This document shows, one piece after another, positions 17,788 to 26,991 of a DNA stretch of 64,000 nucleotides (the first letter of the stretch is position 1; each line of letters opens with the position of its first letter). The DNA comes from Spirochaetota bacterium (GTDB lineage Bacteria > Spirochaetota > Spirochaetia > Treponematales > UBA12059). The notes beneath the pieces were generated by a model. That model saw only the letters and a list, made by a program, of their open reading frames with translations. It was not told the origin of the DNA and ran no database searches. A program made the position numbers and the translations under genes. The DNA lies in the NCBI GenBank assembly GCA_026398615.1, contig JAPLSN010000042.1, forward strand, positions 151,597-215,596. The letters run 5' to 3'.

Positions 17788-18936
17788 ATGGAACGATCGG
17801 GAAACTCCAGGCGAAGTCCGAACGCCCTTTCGCCTGCATCCGGAGGCGCCGAACGGCAAGAAAGTCGGACGCGGACAGACGAACGGCCGCAACCATCGAT
17901 ACTCCGCCGCTTTTCCCATGCCGGCGTTCGCGATGCCTGCGACTACGATATCGTCGTGAGGACGAGGGTGGTCGTCGGAAGGAATCTCGAGCGCTTTCCC
18001 TTTCCCTGGCGCCAGGATTCGCGGACGGCCGAAGCTTCTTTACTCGCAGTGGCCGCCACGCTCGGGACCTTGCCGGGCTTTGGTCGTTTCGACCTTGCGC
18101 TGGCGAGCACCACGGAACGGAGGGCGTTCGTGGAGCGCGGGCTCCTGCGGGAATCCTATGCGTTTTCCAGCGCCGCTGCCTTGTACCAGTCCGGCGATGA
18201 ACCCCTTTTCTGCGTCGTCAACGATGACGATCATGTAGACATACTGGCCGAACTGCCCGGGGCCCGCATTGACGAGACTTCGACCTTGGCGCTTTCGGTC
18301 GCTGACGCGTTCGAGGCGCGGGAGCGAGTGGCATTTACCCCGGATTTCGGGTACCTGGCGGCCGAACCGGAACGCTGCGGTGACATGATCCGCGTTTCGG
18401 CGCTGCTTCATCTAGCCGGATTGCATGCCGCAGGTTTGATCGATCGCACCGTCAAGGCAGCGCTGGAATCCGATCTCGAGGTGACGGGACGGTATTCCGG
18501 ACATGAATCATCGATGGCAGACCTGTACGAGTTCGTACCGGCCCGAACCAGGCTGGGCGGCGGGAAGAAGACCATGGAGGGATTCAGCCGGGCGATTTCG
18601 GAAATAACCAGGGCTGAGCGTGAAGTGCGGAAGCGCCTGTTGTCCAAGAACCGCGATGGCGTGGAAGACATGGTTTTCCGCGCCTACGGAACCCTGCGGT
18701 ATGCGCGTACGATGGACTTCGATGAAGCCGTCGACGCGGCGTTCCGGCTCCGCCTGGGGCATTATCTGGGGATCGTGGGCGGACTCCAACCCGGGGATTT
18801 CACGGATTTTCTCTGTTCGCTGCAGCCCGCAGGTTTGCTATATTATCACATGAAAGGCGAAACCGAAGCCGATGGAAAGGCCAGGGCGCGCATCCTGCGC
18901 GATGCGGCGTCCCGGATCCGGATCGAAGGAGCTTGA
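17788..18936 (+). CDS. mcsB: McsB-like phosphagen-kinase-fold protein, active site altered
   Basis: Clear relative of protein-arginine kinase McsB: N-terminal DYDIVVRTRVVVGRNLERF and a C-terminal domain with ITRAEREVRKRLL, VFRAYGTLRYAR and LRLGHYLGIV. However, the nucleotide/substrate motifs are changed: NEEDH is NDDDH, CPTNxGTG is replaced by EPERCGDM, and the GEGS loop reads SGHES. The protein may therefore be a pseudokinase (inference). The start is uncertain: ATG 17788 is the nearest start codon but leaves an arginine-rich 40-residue leader, and homology begins near 17911; the frame is open back to the TAG at 17646. Stops 4 bases before clpC. Confidence 0.8.
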   Translation: MERSGNSRRSPNALSPASGGAERQESRTRTDERPQPSILRRFSHAGVRDACDYDIVVRTRVVVGRNLERFPFPWRQDSRTAEASLLAVAATLGTLPGFGRFDLALASTTERRAFVERGLLRESYAFSSAAALYQSGDEPLFCVVNDDDHVDILAELPGARIDETSTLALSVADAFEARERVAFTPDFGYLAAEPERCGDMIRVSALLHLAGLHAAGLIDRTVKAALESDLEVTGRYSGHESSMADLYEFVPARTRLGGGKKTMEGFSRAISEITRAEREVRKRLLSKNRDGVEDMVFRAYGTLRYARTMDFDEAVDAAFRLRLGHYLGIVGGLQPGDFTDFLCSLQPAGLLYYHMKGETEADGKARARILRDAASRIRIEGA

Positions 18937-18940
18937 TGCC

Positions 18941-21436
18941 ATGTTCAAGGGTTTGACCCAGCGAGCCCAACGCGTCCTGTCGCAGCTGGCGCAGGAAGAA
19001 GCCAAGCGTTTCAGGGCCGACCAGCTCACTCCGGAGCATGTCCTGCTTGCCCTCATCCGCGAGGGCGACGGGGTGGGCATCCGCGTCCTCCGCAACCTCA
19101 AGATCGATACCACGGAACTGCGGATAGAGCTCGAGCGGAATTCCTCGTTCAAGCGCGGAAACTTCGTCCTTGGCGACCTGCCCATCTCGAAACGGGTCAA
19201 GATGCTCCTCGAGCTGGCGGCCGAGGAAGCGAGGCTCATCGACAGCGAGTACATCGGCACCGAGCACCTCGTCATCGCGGCGGCGCGGGAGAGCGACAGC
19301 GTATTCGAAGCCTACCTGGGGAAATACGGCATCTATTTCGAACAGATCAGGGGCGCGGTGAAATTCATCGCTGCCGCGAGGGAAGAAGCCCGTTCCGACC
19401 GTGCCACGGCCAGGGAAACGACGCATGACCTTCCCCAATCCGCCGTCCGGACTCCGCTTCTCGACGAATTCGGCCGCGACCTTACGGCCGTCGCGCGCGA
19501 CGGTCGCATCGACCCGGTCATCGGGAGGGAACGCGAGATCCGCAGGATCATACGGATCCTGTCGCGGCGGACAAAGAACAATCCGGTTCTTATCGGGGAG
19601 CCCGGCGTCGGGAAGACCGCCGTCGTCGAAGGACTTGCCATGAGGATCAATGCGTGCCTCGTACCGGAGCGTCTCGCCTCCAAGCGCCTTGTTGCCCTGG
19701 ATATCGCCTCGGTGGTCGCCGGCACCAAGTACCGGGGGGAATTCGAGGAACGGCTCAAGCGCATCATGAAGGAAATCAGCGCGGCCGGCAACGTCATACT
19801 GTTCATCGACGAGCTCCACACGGTGATCGGGGCTGGTAGCGCCGAAGGAACGATAGACGCTTCGAACATGCTCAAGCCGGCGCTGTCGCGCGGAGAGATC
19901 CAGTGCATCGGCGCCACGACCCTCGACGAATACCGGAAGTACTTCGAAAAGGACGCTGCCCTCGAGCGCCGATTCCAGAGCGTCCTCGTCGAGGAACCAT
20001 CGCTGGACGAAACGGTCGCGATCCTCTCCGGCATCAGTTCCCGCTACGAGCAGTATCACGGCGTCGACTACGCGCGGAGCGCCATCGAAGCCGCGGCGGA
20101 ATTGTCGAAGCGCTACGTGACCGACCGCTTCCTGCCGGACAAGGCCATCGACCTTCTCGACGAGGCGGGATCCCTGAAAAAGATCGATTCCCTCATCGAT
20201 CCGCCCGAATTGCCGTCGATCGAGGAGGAAATCCGGAGGTTGTCCGATGAGAAACTCGTGCTCGTATCGTCGCAGGACTACGAGCGGGCCGCTCAAGTGC
20301 GGGATCGGGTCAGGGTGCTTCGTGCGAAGCTGGAGGCGCTCAAGTCCGAATGGGGAGGGGCCGCTCCCGGTTCGCGCCCGCTCGTCACCGATGATGACAT
20401 AAAGGCAGTCCTTTCGGACATGACCGGAATACCGCTTTCCCGGCTCGAAACGAGCGAGTCGGAACGGCTGCTCTCCCTCGAGGGGCAAATCGCCAGGAGG
20501 GTAGTCGGACAGGAAGAGGCGATCGCCGCCCTCGCGAGGTCAGTGCGCAGGTCCAGGGCGGGCATTTCCGATCCGCGGCGCCCCCTCGGATCCTTCATTT
20601 TCCTGGGCCCCACGGGCGTAGGGAAGACGCTTGTGGCCAAGACCCTTGCGGAGACCCTCTTCGGTTCACCCGACGCGCTGATACGGATCGACATGTCCGA
20701 TTTCATGGAAAAGCATAACGCGTCCCGCCTGGTCGGAGCTCCGCCCGGTTACGTCGGATACGACGAAGGCGGCATGCTCACGGAGAAAGTCAGGAGGCGG
20801 CCCTACAGCGTCGTCCTGTTCGACGAGATGGAAAAAGCCCATCCTGACGTGCTCAACCTCCTGCTTCAGCTTCTCGAGGAAGGGGAACTCAGGGACAGCC
20901 TCGGCCACGTGGTGTCGTTCAGGAACAGCGTCATCATCATCACGAGCAACGCGGGAGCTCGCGACCTGGCGCGGGGCACCGTCCTCGGTTTTCGTGTGGA
21001 AGATCCCCGGTTCGACGAAAAGTCCATCAAGGAAGCAGCGATGTCGGCGGTGAAAAGGACTTTCAACCCGGAATTCCTCAACAGGCTCGACGAGATCATC
21101 GTGTTCCATCCGCTCTCGAAATCCCAGGCTCGGAAGGTCCTGGACATCATGATCGACGAGCTGGCTTCGCGGCTCATCTCGAAGGGAGTGGTGTTCGAAG
21201 TCACCGAGCGAGCGAGGGACATGCTGGTGGAAAAAGGGTACGACATCACATACGGCGCGCGGCCCATGCGCGCTCTCCTTCGCAGGGAGATCGAGGACAG
21301 GCTTGCAGAGGATTTCATCGGAGGCTTGTGCAAGCCGGGATCCACGGTGAAAGCTGAACTGCGGGACGGGACGATACGGGTGACGGTTCACGCCGGGAAA
21401 AAACCCGATGCTGCCCCGGCACCGGTCGGAGTCTGA
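18941..21436 (+). CDS. clpC: AAA+ unfoldase ClpC
   Basis: 831-residue Clp/Hsp100 protein that unfolds substrates for ClpP. N-domain double repeat (1-145; [12 protein letters not shown] and [10 protein letters not shown]), D1 with Walker A GEPGVGKT and Walker [15 protein letters not shown], a central UVR-containing M-domain ([14 protein letters not shown]), and D2 with GPTGVGKT and [18 protein letters not shown] precedes ATG 18941. All ATPase motifs are intact, in contrast with the altered mcsA and mcsB upstream in the same unit. Confidence 0.96.
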   Translation: MFKGLTQRAQRVLSQLAQEEAKRFRADQLTPEHVLLALIREGDGVGIRVLRNLKIDTTELRIELERNSSFKRGNFVLGDLPISKRVKMLLELAAEEARLIDSEYIGTEHLVIAAARESDSVFEAYLGKYGIYFEQIRGAVKFIAAAREEARSDRATARETTHDLPQSAVRTPLLDEFGRDLTAVARDGRIDPVIGREREIRRIIRILSRRTKNNPVLIGEPGVGKTAVVEGLAMRINACLVPERLASKRLVALDIASVVAGTKYRGEFEERLKRIMKEISAAGNVILFIDELHTVIGAGSAEGTIDASNMLKPALSRGEIQCIGATTLDEYRKYFEKDAALERRFQSVLVEEPSLDETVAILSGISSRYEQYHGVDYARSAIEAAAELSKRYVTDRFLPDKAIDLLDEAGSLKKIDSLIDPPELPSIEEEIRRLSDEKLVLVSSQDYERAAQVRDRVRVLRAKLEALKSEWGGAAPGSRPLVTDDDIKAVLSDMTGIPLSRLETSESERLLSLEGQIARRVVGQEEAIAALARSVRRSRAGISDPRRPLGSFIFLGPTGVGKTLVAKTLAETLFGSPDALIRIDMSDFMEKHNASRLVGAPPGYVGYDEGGMLTEKVRRRPYSVVLFDEMEKAHPDVLNLLLQLLEEGELRDSLGHVVSFRNSVIIITSNAGARDLARGTVLGFRVEDPRFDEKSIKEAAMSAVKRTFNPEFLNRLDEIIVFHPLSKSQARKVLDIMIDELASRLISKGVVFEVTERARDMLVEKGYDITYGARPMRALLRREIEDRLAEDFIGGLCKPGSTVKAELRDGTIRVTVHAGKKPDAAPAPVGV

Positions 21437-21519
21437 ATTCCCCGGCGGGTTCGAAGGAATGAACAACCTTCCAGTTCGAGGAAATGGTGCATGATCTCAT
21501 GCCCGGTTCCCCTGTATCC

Positions 21520-21558
21520 GCATGCGATGCCCGGATTAATCGGGGGCGCATGCGATGC
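21520..21558 (+). repeat. two direct copies of GCATGCGATGC
   Basis: The 11-mer occurs at 21520-21530 and 21548-21558, 28 bases apart, flanking the imperfect palindrome CCCGGATTAATCGGGG (21530-21545). It lies between clpC and the helicase promoter and could be a regulator binding site; no factor is recognised. Confidence 0.5.
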
Positions 21559-21599
21559 ATTTCAGATGCATTTCACATGAAGGCGAAGGGATGCCGGTT

Positions 21600-21628
21600 T
21601 GAATATGCCGCCCTGAACGAATAGAATC
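21600..21628 (+). promoter_or_regulatory. sigma-70 type promoter for the DEAH helicase
   Basis: TTGAAT (21600-21605), 17-base spacer, TAGAAT (21623-21628). Start site expected near 21635, 28 bases before ATG 21663, which has AAAGGAA as ribosome binding site. Confidence 0.65.
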
Positions 21629-21662
21629 GAAGAAGCGCATCAGCGGACGCGAAAGGAACGGC

Positions 21663-24200
21663 ATGGATCCGAAAATGCTCCCGGTCTATCTGCAAAAGAA
21701 CCGGATACTCGAAGCCCTCGAGAAGAACCAAGTGATCGTCGTGGAGAGCCCTACGGGATCGGGCAAGACGACGCAGCTACCGGTGATTTTCCACGAAGCC
21801 GGCTACGGCCGGAACGGCGTCATCGGCGTCACGCAACCGAGGCGCATCGCTGCGATCTCGGTGAGCGAGTTCATCGCCAGGCAGCTCGGCGTCAGTATGC
21901 CGGGGATTGTCGGATACAAGATGCGGTTCGAGGACCTCACCGAACAGGGCACCGTGATCAAGATCATGACGGACGGCATCCTCCTTCAGGAAATGAAGCT
22001 TGATCCCGGCTTGAGCCGATACTCCGTCATCATGGTTGACGAAGCCCATGAGCGCAGCCTCAACATCGATTTCATCCTCGGGCTCCTCAAGCGCGTGCTC
22101 GAAGCCAGGCCGGAATTCAAGGTCATCGTATCCAGTGCGACGATCAACGCGGAAGTTTTCAGCGCGTATTTCGGGGATTGCCCCATCGTCAAGATCGAAA
22201 CCCAGATGTACCCTGTCACGTTGGTTTACGATCCGCCCGCATCAGCTGTCCCGTCCTCAGGCGACGATCGTCCCGGGCAGGCCGCTTCGACCGGGGAAGC
22301 TCTCATCCAGAAAATCGAAGGCATCGTCACGAGGATCATATCCGAACGCAGGGAGGGAGACATCCTCATATTCCTGCCCGGCGAACGGATGATCAAGGAT
22401 TGCATCCAGAAACTGCTCCTTAGCGAGGTACGCAGGTCGCTCCATATCATCCCGCTGTACGCCAGGCTGGGCAAGGACGAGCAGGAACGTGTTTTTGAAA
22501 AGGCACCGTTCGGGAAAACCAAGGTCATCGTTTCCACCAACATCGCCGAGACTTCGGTGACGATCGACGGCGTCACGAGCGTGCTCGATTCCGGGCTTGC
22601 CAAGCTCAATTTCTACAATCCCAAAACCTTCACCGCGAGCCTCGTGGAAGTGCCCACGTCGAAAGCTTCGTCCAACCAGCGGAAGGGAAGGGCGGGCCGA
22701 ACCCGACCCGGTTCCTGCTATAGACTGTACGGTCGGGACGATTTCGAGAATCGCCAGCTCTTCACGATGGAAGAGATCTACCGGACGGACCTTTCGGAAG
22801 TCGTGCTCCGGATGGCGGAACTCGGCATCGACGATTTCGAACGCTTTGATTTCGTGTCCAAGCCGTCGAAATCCGGCATCGCGGGTGCGGTGGATACCCT
22901 CAACCTGCTCGATGCACTGACCCCAGACCGGAAACTGTCCAGGGTCGGCGAGCTGATGTGCAAGTTCCCGCTGCTCCCGCGCCACAGCCGAATGATCGTC
23001 GAGGCGATCCTGGCCTACCCTTCCGTCGTCGAGGAGGTGGTGATTGCGGCAGCCTTCCTTTCCAACCAGGGTCCCTTTGTCCTGCCTCCCGGAGAGGAGA
23101 TGGAAGCCAGGCGCGCGCATCACGCCTTCCGCGACCCGGCAGGCGATTTCGTTTCCTATCTCACGATTTTCAAGGCCTTCAAGGATGCGAAGATCAAGGC
23201 CAAATTCTGCGAGCGAAACTATCTGGACGAACGGACGATGCTCGAGATCCACCGCGTGAAGGAACAGATCGAGCTGATCGTGTCCGATATCGGCATTCCC
23301 GTTTCGTCCGGAGGTCCCACCGAAGACTACCTGTGCGCCGTGAGCAGGGGACTCATACAGTTCGTCTGCGTCAAGCAGGACCGCGGCCTCTTCCGGAGCC
23401 TGACCGCCGACCGCATCCAGATCCATCCCGGGTCTGTGATGTACAAGGAAAATCCTCAGTTCATCGTCGCCGGGGAAATCGTCCGCACGACGCGCATGTA
23501 CGCGATGAGCGTATCGCCGCTGCAGAAGCACTGGCTGGCGAAGATATCGCCGATGGTCGCCCAGGGACTCCTCGGAAAGGCCGCGGCTGAAGTCCACGTG
23601 AAGAAGCGCGCGGAAGTCGCAGCGGCCAAGGAAAAACGCGATTTTACCAACAGGGTGAAGATCGGCAGCGAAGTCTTCGACATCGAGATGGAGAAGAAGA
23701 AGCGCAAGTGCGTCGTTCTCGAATGGCCGCGGCTCAAGAAGATCCGCGAGGAGCTGGCAGGGCTCGACCTGTCCACATACCGCGGTCTCAAGGGAACCGT
23801 CCGCTCGGGCGGTGCGTCCCTGCTCGATGGAGAAAAGCTCGACGTCATACTCAAGATCGCCGGGTGGCTGGACCTGGACAGGGATCTCGATCGCGACTGG
23901 CCGAGAAAAAGGAACTTTGACGCGGCCGAAGAATCGGCCGCACTCGTGGCGTGCCTCGATCACGTCCTCCAGGTCACGCGCTGGAAGCCCAAGAGCAGGG
24001 AGCTCGGTTTCGTCGCGCTGTTCTCGGACGCTTCGGGCGTGTATTGGTTCCGGGTGTCGCGCGGCTTTCACACGGCGCTCAACGAGAGTATCGCGGCCCT
24101 GGAATCCATGGCCGACGATCTCGGCGACAAGGCGACGGCCGAAGAGAAGGAAAAGATCAGCGCGCTCTATCGCAGATTATCGACCTTCTTCGAGCGCTGA
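21663..24200 (+). CDS. hrpA: DEAH-box ATP-dependent RNA helicase, HrpA-like
   Basis: 845 residues. Motif I ESPTGSGKTTQLP, Ia TQPRRIAA, II VDEAHERS, III SATINAEVF, then STNIAETSVTIDGV and QRKGRAGRTRPG of motifs V and VI, followed by the helicase-associated (HA2) region and a lysine-rich C-terminus. Shorter than the roughly 1300-residue proteobacterial HrpA, so it lacks the long C-terminal extension. Probably acts on structured RNA or ribonucleoproteins. It has its own promoter and ends 19 bases from the convergent trmB. Confidence 0.88.
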   Translation: MDPKMLPVYLQKNRILEALEKNQVIVVESPTGSGKTTQLPVIFHEAGYGRNGVIGVTQPRRIAAISVSEFIARQLGVSMPGIVGYKMRFEDLTEQGTVIKIMTDGILLQEMKLDPGLSRYSVIMVDEAHERSLNIDFILGLLKRVLEARPEFKVIVSSATINAEVFSAYFGDCPIVKIETQMYPVTLVYDPPASAVPSSGDDRPGQAASTGEALIQKIEGIVTRIISERREGDILIFLPGERMIKDCIQKLLLSEVRRSLHIIPLYARLGKDEQERVFEKAPFGKTKVIVSTNIAETSVTIDGVTSVLDSGLAKLNFYNPKTFTASLVEVPTSKASSNQRKGRAGRTRPGSCYRLYGRDDFENRQLFTMEEIYRTDLSEVVLRMAELGIDDFERFDFVSKPSKSGIAGAVDTLNLLDALTPDRKLSRVGELMCKFPLLPRHSRMIVEAILAYPSVVEEVVIAAAFLSNQGPFVLPPGEEMEARRAHHAFRDPAGDFVSYLTIFKAFKDAKIKAKFCERNYLDERTMLEIHRVKEQIELIVSDIGIPVSSGGPTEDYLCAVSRGLIQFVCVKQDRGLFRSLTADRIQIHPGSVMYKENPQFIVAGEIVRTTRMYAMSVSPLQKHWLAKISPMVAQGLLGKAAAEVHVKKRAEVAAAKEKRDFTNRVKIGSEVFDIEMEKKKRKCVVLEWPRLKKIREELAGLDLSTYRGLKGTVRSGGASLLDGEKLDVILKIAGWLDLDRDLDRDWPRKRNFDAAEESAALVACLDHVLQVTRWKPKSRELGFVALFSDASGVYWFRVSRGFHTALNESIAALESMADDLGDKATAEEKEKISALYRRLSTFFER

Positions 24201-24219
24201 CCGGGGTTGCGCCTGTCGG

Positions 24220-24921
24220 CTACGCGGTGCGCACCATCCTGATCTCCAGGACCTGTCGTCCTTCTTTCTCGGCGCGTTGTTCGAACTTGGTGACGGGCCT
24301 CCGTGCAGTCCGTTCCGTCCATGACGAGCCCGACACGTTCGAGAGGCCGGGCGTCGAGCTCAATTCGGCCAGGGCGAAATCAGCGTATTCGCTCCAGTCG
24401 GTCATGAAATGTATGTAGCCACCCGGTTTGAGCCGCGAGACGAGCAGCTCGGTGAATGGTCGACGCACCAGTCTCCGCTTGTGATGGCGTTTCTTGGGCC
24501 AGGGGTCGGGGAAGAAGATATGGAAACCGTCCACGCTTTCCGGAAGGAGCATTTCAGCGACGACCTCAACCGCGTCGTGGTGAAGAATCCTGATGTTCCG
24601 CAAGCCCCGGGCTTCGATCTCCGACAGCAGCTTGCCGACTCCCGGCGTATGAACCTCGATCCCGAGAAAGTCCGTACCGGGATCGGACTCGGCGATAGCC
24701 GCGGTGCTGATGCCCATCCCAAAACCGATTTCCACGACGATCCTGGCCTCGCGCCCGAAGATCGCCGGAAAGTCGAGCACGGGTTTGCCGTCGCAGGGGA
24801 CACAATACCTGGAAGCCAGCGTTTCGAAAGACCGGCGTTGCGACTCCGTCATCCGGCCGGCCCGGAGGGCGTAGGTATGGATCCCTCGCGGGAAGGGCGT
24901 CACTCGATTTTCTTCGGCCAT
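24220..24921 (-). CDS. trmB: tRNA (guanine-N7-)-methyltransferase
   Basis: Methylates G46 of tRNAs using SAM. SAM motif VVEIGFGMGIST, then FLGIEVHTPGVGKLL and the family signature FFPDPWPKKRHHKRR, with GGYIHFMTDW near the C-terminus. Start choices: ATG 24921 (233 residues) or GTG 24903, which overlaps the TGA of the upstream lipoprotein gene by GTGA and is equally plausible. It ends the hisS-lipoprotein-trmB unit and converges on the helicase gene. Confidence 0.93.
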   Translation of the reverse strand: MAEENRVTPFPRGIHTYALRAGRMTESQRRSFETLASRYCVPCDGKPVLDFPAIFGREARIVVEIGFGMGISTAAIAESDPGTDFLGIEVHTPGVGKLLSEIEARGLRNIRILHHDAVEVVAEMLLPESVDGFHIFFPDPWPKKRHHKRRLVRRPFTELLVSRLKPGGYIHFMTDWSEYADFALAELSSTPGLSNVSGSSWTERTARRPVTKFEQRAEKEGRQVLEIRMVRTA

Positions 24922-25595
24922 GAATACCATCCCGTATCGGCAGCGGGATCGTAGGAGTACACGACCACGCTCGCGGCGGCGTTTTTCCACTCGGGCGAAC
25001 CGTACAACGCGTCCAGCTTCGTGATGCCCGGCTTGACCGTCGCTCCGACTATCGTTTCGCCTGAACCATCGAGGAATAGAAGGGTGTTCTGGGGGTGTGG
25101 CGACGAGATCACCGCTTCCCCGCCGGAAATGGACAGGGTCGGGAAGTGCGGGGGATCGGTTGCGGGCGAGGCCACGGAGAATTGGCGTTCCGCCCGCTCG
25201 CCGCTCCCGTCGATGAGTGCAAGCCGGTAACGGCCGCGCGGTATTGATGCGCCGTCCGCAGGGGCGATGCCGGACGTTCCGATCCAGGTATCCGATCCTT
25301 CCTCCCGCTTGAGCCAGGTTTCCGGGGTGAATTTCCAGAAGAGTTCCTCGGCGTCGTTGATGACATAGAAGGATTCCAGGTCGCCGTAGCCGTCCTGGTC
25401 GCGGACCGATACGAACACCGAAAGGGTTTCGAGCCGTCCGGCCACGTTGTCGGCAGGGGCGACGGAGATGCGCGCCTGGATGCCGACCAGTTCGGGCGGG
25501 TTCGACGAACAACCCGCCAGCGACACGGCAGCGAAAAACGCGGAAACCGCGACCAGCGCATGCACTCGGGCGCTGGAAAACTTTCGGCGTCTCAT
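24900..25595 (-). CDS. lipoprotein of unknown function
   Basis: 231 residues with a type II signal peptide: RRRK, a hydrophobic core and lipobox LAGC (Cys29). The mature part is rich in beta-type sequence with SVFVSVRDQDGYGDLES and a Gly/Asp-rich middle; the family is not recognised. The first codon overlaps the hisS stop by ATGA, and the 3' end overlaps trmB, so it is co-translated with both. Likely membrane-anchored in the periplasm. Confidence 0.75.
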   Translation of the reverse strand: MRRRKFSSARVHALVAVSAFFAAVSLAGCSSNPPELVGIQARISVAPADNVAGRLETLSVFVSVRDQDGYGDLESFYVINDAEELFWKFTPETWLKREEGSDTWIGTSGIAPADGASIPRGRYRLALIDGSGERAERQFSVASPATDPPHFPTLSISGGEAVISSPHPQNTLLFLDGSGETIVGATVKPGITKLDALYGSPEWKNAAASVVVYSYDPAADTGWYSWPKKIE

Positions 25596-26896
25596 GCTCC
25601 GCGCTGGATGAAGGCGGCTGCGTCCGATGCCGAGGAGAACTCGTTGCTCTGCCTCGTGACAAGGTTCTTGACGACGAAGGTGCCGCGCTCCGCTTCTTCG
25701 GAACCCATCATGACGCCGTAGGAGATTCCCTTGCGTTCCGCGTACGCGAACTGCGCCGCGATCTTCTTCCGCTCGGGATAGACCTCGCATGCGGTCCCGC
25801 AGGCGCGAAGCTCAGCGGCCAGTTTCCGGTATGCGCCGGCGGATCCGTCGTCCGAATAGAGTATGAGCGCTTTCGTGTAACCGGACCTGGAACCGGACCG
25901 GCCGAGGACTTCCATCGCCGCGATGAGCCGGTCGAGTCCGACGGAAGCCCCGACACCGGGAAGCTTCTGTCTTGTATAGAGCGACGCGAGGTCGTTGTAT
26001 CTGCCTCCCGAGCATACCGATCCGATTTCCGGCAGCCTGTCGAGGAAGGTCTCGAACACGACGCCCGTGTAGTAATCGAGACCCCGGGTGATGGAAGGAT
26101 CCAGGATGACGCGTTGTCCGATCCCCGTTGCCTCGGCGAGACCGAGAACGGCGGCCACGCGAACGGAATCCTCGCTCTTCCCTCCGGCGAGACTGGTGAT
26201 CTTTTCGAGGGTTGCCGAGGAATCGTTCTCGCGGCGGATGAAATCGAGGATTTTCCCCGCCGTCGCGTCGCCGACGAATCCGGCAAGCAGTTTTCCGGTT
26301 TCATCGCCTCCGAGCTTTCCGAGCTTGTCGACGATCCGGAGCACGTCGACGGATTTGTCCCGTGCCCCGGCTGATTCGAGGAAACGGTTGAATATGCCGC
26401 GATGATTGAATCTGACGCTGTAGTCGCCGACGTCGAGGGCTCCCATCGACGCGCAAATGGTCTCCATGATGTCGAAATCCGCGGACGGGCAATCCACGCC
26501 GACGATATCGAAATCGCATTGCGTGAATTCCCGGTATCGGCCCCGTTGCGTGTTTTCGCCCCGCCATACCTTGGCGATATGATAGCGCTTGAAGGGAAGG
26601 TAGAGCTCGCCGTAATGCTCGGCCATGAAGCGCGCGAAGGGTACGGTCAGGTCGAAACGGAGGGCGACTTCGCGATCACCGTGATCCCTGAAGCGGTAGA
26701 CCTGCTTTTCGGTCTCGCCGCCGCACTTTCCAAGAAGGATTTCGGCGTATTCGAGCGCCGGCGTATCGATGGGAACGAAACCCATGCCTCGAAAAACGCG
26801 GACGAGGGCGTCCGCAAGCTCGGCGCGCTCGATCTCCGCTTCGGGGAGAGAATCGCGGAATCCCTTGAGAACCCTGGGCTGGATCATGTCTTCCAT
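25592..26896 (-). CDS. hisS: histidyl-tRNA synthetase
   Basis: Class II aminoacyl-tRNA synthetase charging tRNA-His, 434 residues. Motif 1 region (YAEILLGKCGGETEKQVYRF), motif 2 FRDHGDREVALRFDLT and FTQCDFDIVG, the HisA signature ITRGLDYYTGVVFE and motif 3 GVGASVGLDRLI are intact; the C-terminal anticodon-binding domain is present. It begins with ATG 26896, preceded by GGGAGG about 10 bases away, and has a promoter with a leader of about 20 bases. First gene of a three-gene unit. Confidence 0.96.
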   Translation of the reverse strand: MEDMIQPRVLKGFRDSLPEAEIERAELADALVRVFRGMGFVPIDTPALEYAEILLGKCGGETEKQVYRFRDHGDREVALRFDLTVPFARFMAEHYGELYLPFKRYHIAKVWRGENTQRGRYREFTQCDFDIVGVDCPSADFDIMETICASMGALDVGDYSVRFNHRGIFNRFLESAGARDKSVDVLRIVDKLGKLGGDETGKLLAGFVGDATAGKILDFIRRENDSSATLEKITSLAGGKSEDSVRVAAVLGLAEATGIGQRVILDPSITRGLDYYTGVVFETFLDRLPEIGSVCSGGRYNDLASLYTRQKLPGVGASVGLDRLIAAMEVLGRSGSRSGYTKALILYSDDGSAGAYRKLAAELRACGTACEVYPERKKIAAQFAYAERKGISYGVMMGSEEAERGTFVVKNLVTRQSNEFSSASDAAAFIQRGA

Positions 26897-26922
26897 GGCG
26901 ATGCGAACCTCCCGCGAACGGC

Positions 26923-26952
26923 ATTATGGACGAGCTGGCGCCGTTTGCACAA
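26923..26952 (-). promoter_or_regulatory. promoter of hisS
   Basis: On the minus strand TTGTGC (26952-26947), 18-base spacer, CATAAT (26928-26923). Start expected near 26916, 20 bases before the hisS ATG. There is too little leader for a T-box. Confidence 0.5.
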
Positions 26953-26991
26953 GCTGCCGGCGCGGACCCGCCCGGTTCGGAAGAACTTGAC

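Noticed and set aside
17498..17959. alternative frames across the mcsA/mcsB junction
   Set aside because: No zinc motifs and composition typical of wrong-frame reading; the frame with the four CxxC pairs is preferred.
18800..20488. 562-codon minus-strand frame opposite clpC
   Set aside because: Shadow of clpC; nothing recognisable.
22257..24071. 604-codon minus-strand frame opposite the DEAH helicase
   Set aside because: Complementary shadow with biased composition (Leu/Asp/Glu/Arg-rich) and no domain; the plus strand has complete helicase motifs.
24922..25662. upstream extension of the trmB frame through the lipoprotein gene
   Set aside because: Arginine-rich out-of-frame sequence; the TrmB family starts near 24921, and the lipoprotein frame is better supported.
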